From the NCBI RefSeq assembly GCF_001649575.2, contig NC_051450.1:8272673-8336672 (forward strand): 64,000 bases of DNA, read 5' to 3'. The position numbers and the translations under genes are program-made. The stretch is from Kryptolebias marmoratus. Lineage: Eukaryota > Chordata > Actinopteri > Cyprinodontiformes > Rivulidae. This document shows positions 37,000-47,105 of the stretch, one piece after another (position 1 is the stretch's first letter; each line of letters opens with the position of its first letter). The notes beneath the pieces were generated by a model. It had not been told where the DNA came from and did not search any database. It worked only from the letters and a program-made list of their open reading frames with translations.

Positions 37000-39215
37000 G
37001 TAACACTGAATAAGTAAATATAAAAGCGTCAAGGACACTAATTTTAATGCATGTTTATCTGTGATTCATTTGAGATTTCCAGTAGCTGATAAGTTACATG
37101 TAGAAAAAAAAAAGGTTTAGATGCATTTTGACTTTAAAGTGATAGTTCGGATCAATTTTGCAGTTCATGCAAACGCTTTTCACTTCCATCACTTTCACAT
37201 TACACACTTATTCTGGCAGAAATATTAGGGTATTTTCACACTAGCTAGCTGCTGACACTTTTTATTTTTGCAAATAACCTATGTAAATATCAGTGCAATG
37301 TAAAAATGACAGCAATGTAAAAGTTTATAAATCAATGTTGGCATGAACCACCATGAGATTTTTGAGACTATAGTTTCTACAAAACACCAATCTACTTTGG
37401 TTCTTGGCTGCGTTTGTACCATGGACATAAAACCGATGGACAAAGTGTCTCAGCCTCCTCTAGTTGTTTAAAACTAAAGCAGGATCCTGTTTATGGATGC
37501 TGCCACCTTGTATTCCTGGATCCAGACTGCCCTAACACACAGTTATTTTAGTTATTTTTAATGCTTTTAGGCGTTATATGCATAATTTCGAAATAAACAT
37601 AGCCGAAAATGTAATATTTGAACGTACAGCAGGAAGGTAAGAACTCTGTGACTGAACAGAGGTCAACACCTGGGGAAAAAAATCACTGTTAATTACTTTT
37701 TTATTTTTTAATCATGTAATTGTCCCATTCATTTCCATGGACGTAAAGCTATACTGCAGCCAGCCTACGGGAGGCGTTCATTTTGTTTTGGCTTCAGGTT
37801 CCATGTTACGTCTCTGTCTCTGTCTATCCGTTTATTGGTTTTCGTGCACGCTACCTACAACATACTGTTAGTTTTTACTGATTTTTTCAGAATGATTTGC
37901 ATTGTTTTCTCCCATCTTGTTATTGGCTGCCACTTAAGGCCAAATGTGATCACATTTCATCCAAACTAAAAGGCGTGAATAAACTGCTCCAAGCCCGACG
38001 GACGTGAATTTATTCTTATCTGTCTTTGCCACACAGGTGACCCCCCCATGGGGCGGGGTGAGCAGTGTAATTGCCTGCGATCGTGTTCCCGATAAGCAGC
38101 TGAGATGCACGCTGTAGCAGGACAATCGGTGGTCACCTTTTTTCTTTATTTATTTTTTTTTTCTGCCATTTCTGTTTTTCTCTCCTCGCTTCCCATTTTT
38201 CCACCCAAAGGGACAGCGGCTCTGTCGGGACAGCGGCTCTGTCGGGACAGCGGCTCTGTCGGGACGGCAGCGTAGAGAAAAGAGAGAGAGACAGACAAAT
38301 CTAGCCGTTTCCCCCCTCCTCAGCAGTTTTCACATTTGACAATTTAAGCAAAAGCTAAAAATCTAAAGTCGGCAGGGCCCTGTTTGGTATTCACCGTAGC
38401 AACGGTTGTATTTTGACAGAGCTTAATCATCTGTAAAAGCAAACTATCACGTCTTCCACATGGATTAACACAGTGGATGTGATTATGCAAGAAGACGAGG
38501 AGGAGGAAAATGTTTGTGGTGTCTGTGGCCTGAAGCAGATAGGAGAATCAGCCACATTTAACACATATACTGAGGAGAAATTCTCATCTACTCACCTCCG
38601 CTGCAGTCAGCTGCCGACAGATATGCATAATGTGTATTTTACATGATAACAACTTCTTATCATTTTCCACGTCTGAAAAGTGACATTGCTCCTCTTCGTG
38701 TAAGTTTACGAGGGTTGCATTCGTGCACTTCGAATAAAATGTGTACCAAAAAAAAGTCTGCCATTTTTCTTTTATAAGAATTTTGTCTGATTTTAATGCC
38801 TTTCCTTAATTTGTTGAAAATGTGCAGGATTGGGTTTCACTTTGTGATTTTTTTTTAGCGTCAGAGTAAAAGCTCCAGCATTATCAACCTCTCTCCGCCT
38901 TGTTCGACACTGTGCCGAGTTGTTATGTAGCCGGTTTGGCAGACGGACAAACAGTTTTCTGATGAAAGGCAAAGGCTCTCCTCCCACGTGGAAAATGCAG
39001 CAGAGCTGTCAAATACACAAAGAAAACAAGCCACACAACATACTTCACCTTAAACAATGTTACAGTACATTACAATAGTAACACCATACAATAGTTTGCA
39101 TCTTTACAGCTAGTAACAGTAAGCCAACTATTAACAGTTAGAAAACGGGGAGAACGCAGTCATTTTAGATGTCGTTCCTAATGTTCCATTCAGATGTGGC
39201 CTCTTAAGGCTGTAC
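37000..39215. other. Intronic stretch, minor repeats only
   Basis: Begins near a TTAA-adjacent AGTGATAGTTCGGATC (37137), a phrase common to teleost DNA transposon ends. Segment 37725-37800 (CCCATTCATTTCCATGGACG, GCAGCCAGCCTACG) resembles the reverse of the repeat at 40.1-40.5 kb. Holds the 17-bp minisatellite at 38210. No gene recognised. Confidence 0.35.
38210..38270. repeat. 17-bp minisatellite of self-complementary units
   Basis: Three identical units GGGACAGCGGCTCTGTC and a partial fourth. Each unit carries GACAG and its complement CTGTC around CGGCT, so each could form a short hairpin. Confidence 0.92.
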
Positions 39216-39840
39216 TAGTGCTGGGGGATATGGAAAAAAAATCATATATCACCATATGGACTATTTTATATCACGATAAAGATATTTATCACAATATACT
39301 ACAATTAATTCCGTTTTCAGTTATTCTCTGAAAAATATTAACAAAGAATCTCATTGATTACTTTTTTCAAACTTTATTTCAAAGTTTCCCTGAACTTTCA
39401 CAAAAGACAACTGTTGCATTTTAGCGCAGCAATATATGTCTCAAATGACAACAGATGAGGCTGAGGTACAGCTACAGTAGCCTTCACATTTTTTTTTCAA
39501 AATTATACAGACATTTAAACTGAATTATCAAAATGAACTCAATTTTATCTTTACCATTATCTTTGGCTGGCTAGGATTTTTCTTTTCGTAACTTTTTCCA
39601 CATGCTTGACCTCGCACTTTTTGGACTGTCATGTATTCTTTTTCGTGGTTCTTCTTTAAATGATAGAAGAGGTTTGTTGTGTTGGCGTCGGATAAGGAAA
39701 TAAGTCTTGTAGCAGAGCTTGCAAATGGCCGTTTTCTGCTCTGTGTCGCATTTCTTGAATCCAAAATGTAACCAAATCACAGACGTACCCCTTCGTTTTG
39801 GTAAAAGTTCTTCTTCGGATATTGGATATTGGTCAGCCAT
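39216..39840 (-). pseudogene. hAT relic with BED-type zinc finger
   Basis: The minus strand from 39840 encodes MADQYPISEEELLPKRRGTS, then SVIWLHFGFKKCDTEQKTAI and CKLCYKT. A different minus frame continues with DANTTNLFYHLKKNHEKEY. Together these give the C-x2-C...H-x4-H pattern and the typical NTTNL-x-HL phrase of BED fingers in ZBED/hAT transposases, split by a frameshift near 39690. The left border, TAGTGCTGGGGGATATGG at 39216, resembles the ends of this hAT group. The catalytic domain is absent. Confidence 0.7.
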
Positions 39841-40139
39841 GCCTGTGCATATTTAACCAGTTGCCAAGTAGAAAGCTAATTGTAGCCCACACTTTAGTTG
39901 TTTTTTTTTACCCAGAAGGCTCTTCTTTATATTATTTTGAAGTGCACAAATTCTTCTAAAGGATGTTAAACATATGCTTATTTAAGTTAAGCAGTTATTT
40001 TTATATCTTGTAAAACAAAAAACAAATATCTGCCAAAACAGTAAATTAAACAATCTGTATTGCCTGATTTTTAAAACCCTTGAAAAACTCATTAGTTGAC
40101 TTCTGTTTGAGGTCGCTGATTAGCTTTAGACCATCGAGA

Positions 40140-40515
40140 TAAACTATAACTAGACACAGAACTGGAAGCTGGAAGCTGAAGCCACAAAGCCTGGCTGCAG
40201 TACAGTTTTTAAGTCCTGCCCCTCCGTGTAAAGAAATTGGCCATTTTTTCTGACTTTTCAGGTGTTGATATTTGTTGAATCACAGTTTTTAGTTATTTAT
40301 TTAGTTAATTGAAGCTTAAAATAAGTGTCATTTTATACTGTGACAGCTTGTTAGCACATTGGGAGAGTTTGTAGATGGGACTTCCATAAAGATGGTATAT
40401 CCCCAATGATTGAAGTTGAAGCCACAAAGGACTGGGACCCCCTGCTAGGCTGGCTGCAGTTCGGTTTTTAAATCCTGCCCCTCCATGTAAACAAGTGGGA
40501 CATTATTCTCCGTCC
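40140..40515. repeat. Two tandem copies of a dispersed repeat
   Basis: Both 40165-40245 and 40395-40500 contain GAAGCCACAAAG, CTGGCTGCAGT, then TTTTTAA and CCTGCCCCTCC followed by TGTAAA. The phrase set is common in teleosts. Fragments also appear at 5985 and 37725. Confidence 0.55.
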
Positions 40516-40529
40516 AGATTGTATCTGAT

Positions 40530-40820
40530 TTTGAAGCATTTTATATTTTTATTAATATTTTTATGTAAATCTAATTATTTTCTCAATAGCTTCCATGTCC
40601 ATGAGATCAAGTGATGAAAAATTAATGTTGAATTGTGTCATTAAACTGGACTAATATGACACATCCACCTAATGAAACAATTCAACATGAATTTTTCAGC
40701 ACCTGCTCTCAAGACATGGAAGCTATTGAGAATAAAATTTAATTTTCATAAAAATATTAATAAAAAATTATAAAATCATCTAATTAGGTGTGTCTTATTA
40801 CTCCAGTTTGCTATGCACCA
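40530..40820. repeat. Foldback structure with A-B-A'-B' order
   Basis: The left arm (about 40544-40643) and right arm (about 40669-40769) are inverted copies: CTCAATAGCTTCCATGTCC on the left and GACATGGAAGCTATTGAG on the right, with TTATTAATATTTTTATG opposite CATAAAAATATTAATAA. The short spacer (ACTGGACTAATATGACACAT) itself has an inverted copy at about 40780-40815. The RNA could form a long hairpin with about 100 bases in each arm. No coding content. Confidence 0.75.
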
Positions 40821-41186
40821 TAAAACACAACATGGTAGCTCTCAAAAAAGGGACATTCTGGCTTCAATTTTGGACCATGGAAATTACCGGAGATGCTTTG
40901 TCTATCTTTTATTTATTGTGATGGACATCTACAAAACTTTCTCTTTTAGACCAAATTTAGCCTGTCTGTAATTGAAACATTTGTGGATATCATTTAGATA
41001 TTGTTAGGTCGTCTTTTCAATCTAAAAAGTGCTCACAGTCATCCATGTGCAAATGGTCTGTTTTAGAGGTAAAATGGAAATTTCTCCAGTTCTTGGACTT
41101 GAAACATGTCTTTCCAGAACAGAAAATGTTTTTATAAACAAGGAGAAAATATGTTTTATAAAACTTTTTTGTTTCTTCTCTTGCAG

Positions 41187-41340
41187 ATGGGCCACGCCAC
41201 CATTTAAGGGATGTGATATCTGAGTGAAACCGGAGCCAGCTGTAGTTTTTTTTTTTACTTCACATGGAGCTCTCCAACTGTTTCTTTTAAGTTTGTTCTA
41301 TTAATTTGCTCTTGCCTGCCAGTTCGTGCACCTTTCTAGT
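41187..41340 (+). other. rnf152: 5' leader part of the rnf152 coding exon, with three upstream ORFs
   Basis: The leader follows the splice acceptor at 41186 and runs to the rnf152 ATG. It contains three ATG-initiated short frames that all end before the main start: 41187-41207 (six codons, MGHATI), 41211-41216 (ATG followed directly by TGA) and 41264-41290 (eight codons, MELSNCFF). If the upstream exon ends in AAG, the first of these has A at -3 and G at +4 after splicing. Such leaders usually lower translation of the main frame, but that effect here is inference. Confidence 0.6.
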
Positions 41341-41976
41341 ATGGATACTCTTTCCCAGGATTCGATTCTGGAGTGCCAGATTTGCTTTAACTACTACAGC
41401 CCCCGGCGGCGGCCGAAGCTCCTGGATTGCCGGCACACATGTTGCTCGGTGTGTTTGACCCAAATGCGCAGCACCCAAAAGGAGATCCGCTGTCCATGGT
41501 GCCGCAGCGTCACCAGACTTCCTCCTGGCCTGTCTGTCTCCCAGCTCCCGGACGACCCGGATATCGTCACGGTCATCGCCATCCCTCACGCCTCGGAGCA
41601 CACGCCCGTCTTCATCCACCTCCCCAGCAACGGCTGCTACATGCTGCCCCTGCCCGTCACTAAGGAGCGGGCGCTCGGTCTGCCCGGGGAGCTGGGATGC
41701 CGCTTCCTGCCTGGTGGCCGGGAGAAGGGCGTGACGGTGGTGACCATGCCCGAGCAGCAGCCTCTGGGTCTGGCTATGGGTCTGGAGGGCGTTGGGCTAG
41801 ACGGAGGCGAGGGCCAGAGGAGAATCACCGGCCCGGCGGGCGGAGGAAAGGGCTCCACGTGGTCCGGCGTGTGCACCGTCATTCTGGTGGCGTGCGTGCT
41901 GCTCTTCCTTCTGGGGATTGTTCTGCACAACATGTCCTGCATCTCCAAACGCTTCACTGTTATTTCCTGCGGCTGA
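41341..41976 (+). CDS. rnf152: E3 ubiquitin-protein ligase RNF152
   Basis: The 211-residue product is a RING-type E3 ubiquitin ligase. The family is anchored in the lysosomal membrane; the mammalian protein ubiquitinates RagA and so restrains mTORC1 when amino acids are short. The N-terminal RING is complete, C3HC4 type: C12, C15, C30, H32, C35, C38, C51, C54, in the order C-x2-C-x14-C-x-H-x2-C-x2-C-x12-C-x2-C. A middle part follows with the conserved stretch SEHTPVFIHLPSNGCYMLPL. A Gly-rich linker (about 135-170) precedes one C-terminal membrane helix (about 177-195) and a short basic tail ending KRFTVISCG. I recognise the RING and tail as near-identical to mammalian RNF152 (203 residues); the extra length lies in the linker. 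The ATG at 41341 has A at -3 and G at +4. An in-frame GTG 15 bases upstream is not needed. The frame is uninterrupted and lies in a single exon, as in other vertebrates. It is much richer in GC than the surrounding DNA. Confidence 0.97.
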   Translation: MDTLSQDSILECQICFNYYSPRRRPKLLDCRHTCCSVCLTQMRSTQKEIRCPWCRSVTRLPPGLSVSQLPDDPDIVTVIAIPHASEHTPVFIHLPSNGCYMLPLPVTKERALGLPGELGCRFLPGGREKGVTVVTMPEQQPLGLAMGLEGVGLDGGEGQRRITGPAGGGKGSTWSGVCTVILVACVLLFLLGIVLHNMSCISKRFTVISCG

Positions 41977-42822
41977 GGGGTGCCGCTCGGACTGCTTTGG
42001 ACCCCCCCCCCCCACCGCTGTTGGCCTGGTTTCCCCTCGGAGACGGACTCTGCGGAGGACAGGGGGACTAAACTCACATTTGTGGGCATTTCAGGAAACA
42101 ACAGAGCTAAGGACAAAGAGGGCAGATATGGGATCTACAAAGCGGGGGACTGAAATTAAAACGGAAATCTGCTGGTCCTAAAAACTCCCACCCCTCTGAT
42201 CACTGAAATCAACAGTGATCACCCTCAGTATGTTCTCCAAAAGGAACATCCCTCTGGGTAGGCTTTCGAGCAGCTGATCGTGTTAGTTCGAGAGCTACTC
42301 TGACAACGTTTAATCTGTGGTTTGTAGAAGTTCTTCGGTTATCGTAGTGTTCGGCTCAGAGCCCCGTGTCTTCAGCTGGTCCGGCATTTCCCAACTCCCG
42401 TTTTATGTTTTGATATCGTAGGAGTTACCTACTGAGAACAATAATCTGTGGAACGGGAAGTACTTTAATTCTTCTTTTTCAGTCAAAGGACTTGTTGAAA
42501 TGATTGTAAGTGAAGTGTAATGTTCAAACACACCAGTATGTACAGTAATACAGCTAAACTACACACAGGTAGCACTGAGTTGCTTTAGGATAGTACAAGT
42601 ATAAGTTAGTGCCGAAACAATCTGCCGAGGACTTGATTGGATTTTTAAAAGTCGTTTAATTCATTTTTAAGTAAAAAACAAAACAACAACAACAACAAAA
42701 AAAAAAAAAAACGTGTTCCAACTTCACAAATGTAATGTGTTTTTCTGTTATGTCTATGTTTTGGAGTTCACAAAGAAATCATCGTTCTTAAGCTGTCAAA
42801 CCCATTTTTTTATTAGAATAAA
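41977..42822 (+). other. rnf152: rnf152 3' UTR to the first AATAAA
   Basis: The sequence after the TGA stop has no recognisable coding content. It includes a C-run at about 42001-42013 and an A-rich run at about 42681-42711. An ATTAAA occurs at 42154 and the first canonical AATAAA at 42817-42822. Mammalian RNF152 mRNAs have long 3' UTRs, so the true end may be further downstream. The choice of end is a guess. Confidence 0.35.
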
Positions 42823-45800
42823 AATAATCCTGAATTTGCTTTGTTTTTTATTCTTTTAAAATCATTTATAAAGACAATCACTCCGATTAAAAGGGTAAAT
42901 ATATGAATCTTACGAAATGGCTGACTCGTTCCTAGGACGACGACAAAACAAAATCCCCGAAAAAAAGACGGACATAAAATTGTGTTTTTTTGAAAGAACC
43001 GGATAGTTGTCGAGCCCTTAACACACCCGGGACATCTCAAAGACGTGTCACTGTTTTTTTAGTCCTGCCGTGCCACAGTTTTCATTCGGAATGTGAAACT
43101 CCCAACAACACAGCTATCGAATGTCCGACGGTGTCGCTGGAATTTCGAACGTTCCAAAGTTTACCGGAGTCCTCGGGGCATCTTGAACCAGTCGGGAACT
43201 CCTAGTTTAGTAAGCTAAAATCACAAATCTAAAGAAGGGTACTGATCTAGTGCCAAGATGTTTCTTTAAGATGGTAAATTTGACCCTCAGCAGTACTTTT
43301 GTGCATCAGTAGTGTTTTTTTTGTTTTTTTTTTGTCCGTTGATACCTTTATCAAACCCAGTTTGTTCTGCTTTCCCCTCCGATCTGCATCAGACCTGTGT
43401 TGACCTCTAAGGCCCGACACGCCAAGCTTTGCCCACCGACAGCCCACGCGTTATCGGCTCCTCATTTTCATACAGAACCCCATGGATATATTGGCTCAGT
43501 GGTGCGCTGGTGCATAGTTATTTGCGTGACTAACGGGTCGGTTTCGGGTCAGGAGTGGGCAGTTGCTGCAGGATCTCTGTAATTGAAAGGCTGTATTGAT
43601 TTATCTGCTTGTGAATATTTTTCTGCAGAGATGGATGTTTCTGGGTTTTAACCCCCCCCCNNNNNNNNNNNNNNNNNNNNNNNNNNNNNNNNNNNNNNNN
43701 NNNNNNNNNNNNNNNNNNNNGTTTTGTGTCAAGGCAAGCAGTTTGTTTCCTCTGTGTGCAAACTTTTTAGCTTTAGTTACCACGTCTTACCTGTGTATTC
43801 AGTTACTGGAGAGCTAAAACATTATATTTTGCTTCAAGACTTACAGCAAATCTTCCTTCACTTTCCATCAAGTCATCTTTTTTTAAAAAGCAAACAACAA
43901 AGCAACTGGTTCTCCTGCAGTAGTAACGTAACAGTAAAGGCTACGGCATACTCCATAAGTCAGTTCGAGGTCATGTGGTTGCAAGACGTTCGTTTTCACA
44001 CACCTTTTATCTTCCACGAGACACTCAGATCAGAACTCCAGGAAGCTCCTCTCACCTTCTACAGCGTTAAAACGAGTTTCTTCCCACCGGGTTCTCAGCT
44101 CTCCTGTCCTTGTACAGATGTTTGCTTCCCTTACCCCGACCAACCGACTGAGACAGCACACGCCGTTTGGTGTTCATAAATTTGACGGAGCACAATAATG
44201 ATCAAACGAAGGGAACGTGTCGCTACGCTGCCCAGGCCGAGGCGCAGTTCCTCCCGCGGTCTTTTTAAGTTCAGAGGTTTAATGGTTTTGCTGGAACAGT
44301 TGAAAAGGCGGCTGGGTTTTCTAACAGCCTCGAATAGCTTAATCTCAGGAGAGCAGCAGAAGCAAAATGACCCGCATTAACAACAAATTCTGACCAATCA
44401 CACGACACTTGGCACAAACTCCTGTGAGAAGAAGTTCAGCCCGGGCCTTGTGTCGAGAAGCGGCGGACGAAACTGCTCCGAGAACAAGAACGACACAATT
44501 TTCGTCACACGACCACGTGACGAGCCGACTTTGTGACTTCTCAAGGCCTTAAGCCTAAGTCTTACAACAAGAACAACTAAACAATTTATTTTATTTTAAT
44601 TAGACAACAGTTCTCCTAGAAAGCAGAGATAGAGAAACAAACCACACTTGTTAGTGGTTAATGACAGCAGGCAAAGCACAAGGTCCAATTCGTCAACTGG
44701 TCTCTTTACCCCAAAAACTAAAAAAATAATAATAATAAAAAAAGTCTAATTGTGTTGCATTTTTCATCCATTCTGAGCTGTAAACGGTGTCCAACAAAGT
44801 CTTATAAGCTCCAGAAAGGTAGCTCTCGCTTGGGTCAAGTAAATTAAAAAATAAGACAAAAACCAAGGAGTAATTGCCTTAATTATTTGACATGATGCAA
44901 AATAAAATGCAATACAGAACTGATTAACATCTCCCGGTGTGGAAACTAAATAAATAAAAAATGAAACCGTCACACCTAGCTTCTAGGCAAAAATTACGGC
45001 TGATATATTGAATAAATCCCAAAACAGACTGTTGCATTATATGACGTACCTTCTTGCCATATAGTTTTCCTCCACTGCTGATCATTTCTGTCTCGGCAGT
45101 TAGGTCAGCTTTGACCTGATCCGCCATGTACCCGTCAAGAACGCCTGTACTTTGACGCTGTGGTACAAATACACGCTATACACCATATTCCATACAGTTT
45201 GATAGTTACTTTGCAGATTTTTGTGTAAAGTTTAGTTACTGTGCGGGCATAACTGTAACATGATTTCTAGCATTATTATTATTATAATTTAGATTTTAAA
45301 TGAAGTTTTTACTTTCGTCATGTTGATTAAAGCTTGATAACCAGCAGCTTCGTGGTGCAAGATCTCTTTAAGTTATTCAAACTTCAACAAACTTTCTTTA
45401 ATTCAGGCATAAAGGCACTATCTAAATATTTTTTGTGCTTATTTATGCACATATTTTACATCTGTTTAAACACTAGCTGCCTGTTTTATGTGGAAGAAAG
45501 CAGGGAGAAAGAATTTAATCAGTACTTTCTAAGCAAATTTTCGTTCATGCGTAACCTATCAGCAGGCGGGAGCGAGGAGTTTTTAATAAAAACACAAGCC
45601 GTGTTTTATTTTCAATTAACATTTCAGACAAAGTTCACTTTATCTCTTTTTTGGAGGGGTAAATAATTGTACACATTAAGTGTTTTTGTTTTGTATTAGC
45701 CTGAACTAATAATAATGATAATAATAATAATAAAAAAGGTGGCTTCATTTTTTAAAAAAATCCTTTTTTCCACAGTTGAGTAAACCGATTGGCGCACAGG

Positions 45801-46310
45801 CTCCCTTTGTTTACCCTCAGGAATCTCATTTCCGCTCAAATATTTATTGATTTACTGTCTCCGAGGTAATTAACGCTCCCCGGGGGCCAATTGCAGTCGG
45901 CTTTGCTGCAATATAACACCTTCGTTCTCCACAGGCAGCAGCAGTTGGTGTCAAAAACCAAACTCGCTTTACTTAGCGCCTGCATTCATTTTTTCGACTT
46001 TAATGACCACAGAATGCCTTTTTTTATCTCCAAATACACCACTCCAGGCTTTAGAACATATCCAAGCCTTTTTATATTTCTGCGTTTGAAAACAGCCATG
46101 TTATTTATTTTCTGCATTTGCTTGCAGATGTACCTTTACAGCGAACAAATAAAACAATGTTAGTGTTAGGGCACGATGCGAAGGCTTAGGGAATACTGTG
46201 GATCTAACTAACAATTAAATGTTTTACTAAAGAAACCACACTGTGAATTAGAGTTTTCTTGACTGTGTTTACAAATACAGTATTATCAAAGTTATCACGT
46301 AACATAAGGG
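42823..46310. other. Intergenic stretch downstream of rnf152
   Basis: Mostly AT-rich. Part may still be rnf152 3' UTR. Segment 44390-44560 (TGACCAATCACACGACACTT; GAACTCCTGTGAGAAGAAG phrase types) is a recurring teleost repeat by recognition. Segment 45780-45920 is non-repetitive with TAATTA and ATTGATTTA cores. No further gene is recognised. Confidence 0.35.
43661..43720. other. Assembly gap (60 N)
   Basis: Undetermined bases after a run of nine C. Confidence 0.99.
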
Positions 46311-46314
46311 CATT

Positions 46315-47105
46315 AAAATACACTATAGTGCCAAAAGTATTCACTCGCCCCCCTTCATACACATATGAACTTGAGTAACATCCCATTCCTAATTCATAGT
46401 ATTTAACACGATGTTGGCCAACTCTCTGCAGTTATAACAGCTTCAACTCTTCTGGGAAGGCTTTCCACAGGTTTAAGAGTATTTATGGAAATTTTTGACC
46501 ATTCTTCCAGAAGCTCATCTGTGAGGTCAGACACTGATGTTGGACAGAAGGCCTGGCTCTCAGTCTCCCCTCTAATTCATCCCAAAGGTGTTTTAGTGGG
46601 TTGAGGTCAGGACTCTGTGCAGACCAGTCAAGTTCTTCCACACCAAACTCGCTCATCCATGTCTTTATGGACCTTGCTTTGTGCATTGGTCATGTTGGAA
46701 CAGGAAGGGGCCATCCCCGAAGTGTTCCCACAAAGTTAGGAGCATGAAATTGTCCAAAATGTCTCGGTATGCTGAACCATTAAGAGTTCCTTTCGCTGGA
46801 ACTAAGCAGCTGAGCCTAACTCTGGAAAAACTTCACACTTGGCACAAAGCAGTCAGATAAGTACTGTAACCACCAAACCCAGACTCGTCCAGACAGAGAA
46901 GCGTGATTCATCACTCCAGAGAACACGTCTCCACTGCTCTAGAGTCCAGTGGCGCATTCTTAGCACCACTTCATCCAACACTTTGCATTGCACTTGGTGA
47001 TGGGAGGCTTGGATCCAGCTGCCCTTCCATGGAAACCCATTCCAAGAAGCTCTCTACACTGTTCTTGAGCTGATCTGAAGTCCACATGAAGTTTGGAGGT
47101 AAAAA
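46315..47105 (-). pseudogene. Tc1-like transposon relic with one terminal repeat
   Basis: The left border CACTATAGTGCCAAAAGTAT then TCACTCGCC is a recognised Tc1-type terminal repeat. The minus-strand frame 46686-46483 encodes the C-terminal catalytic part: VEELDWSAQSPDLNPLKHLW then DELEGRLRARP, including the second aspartate region and the final acidic residue of the DDE triad. The region 46690-47100 holds the rest of the transposase in broken frames. The opposite terminal repeat is not found, so the element is truncated. Confidence 0.8.

Larger units (their letters stand above)
137..41186 (+). other. rnf152: Inferred large first intron of rnf152
   Basis: The interval is bounded by GTGAGG at 137 and by a pyrimidine-rich tract ending in TTGCAG at 41186. 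Inside it I find only repeat-derived coding fragments and no conserved host exon. The pairing of donor and acceptor is inferred from orientation and lack of alternatives. Extra untranslated exons inside it are possible, for example at about 765-905. Confidence 0.45.

Noticed and set aside
41326..41340. In-frame GTG start 15 bases before the rnf152 ATG
   Set aside because: Vertebrate genes rarely start at GTG, and the ATG at 41341 has a strong context and matches the known N-terminus.
41287..42116. Several open frames overlapping rnf152 on the opposite strand or other + frames (up to 159 codons)
   Set aside because: They are by-products of the GC-rich rnf152 coding sequence; none has a recognisable domain.
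45334..45666. 110-codon + strand frame rich in F and L
   Set aside because: AT-rich chance frame; no domain or conserved motif seen.
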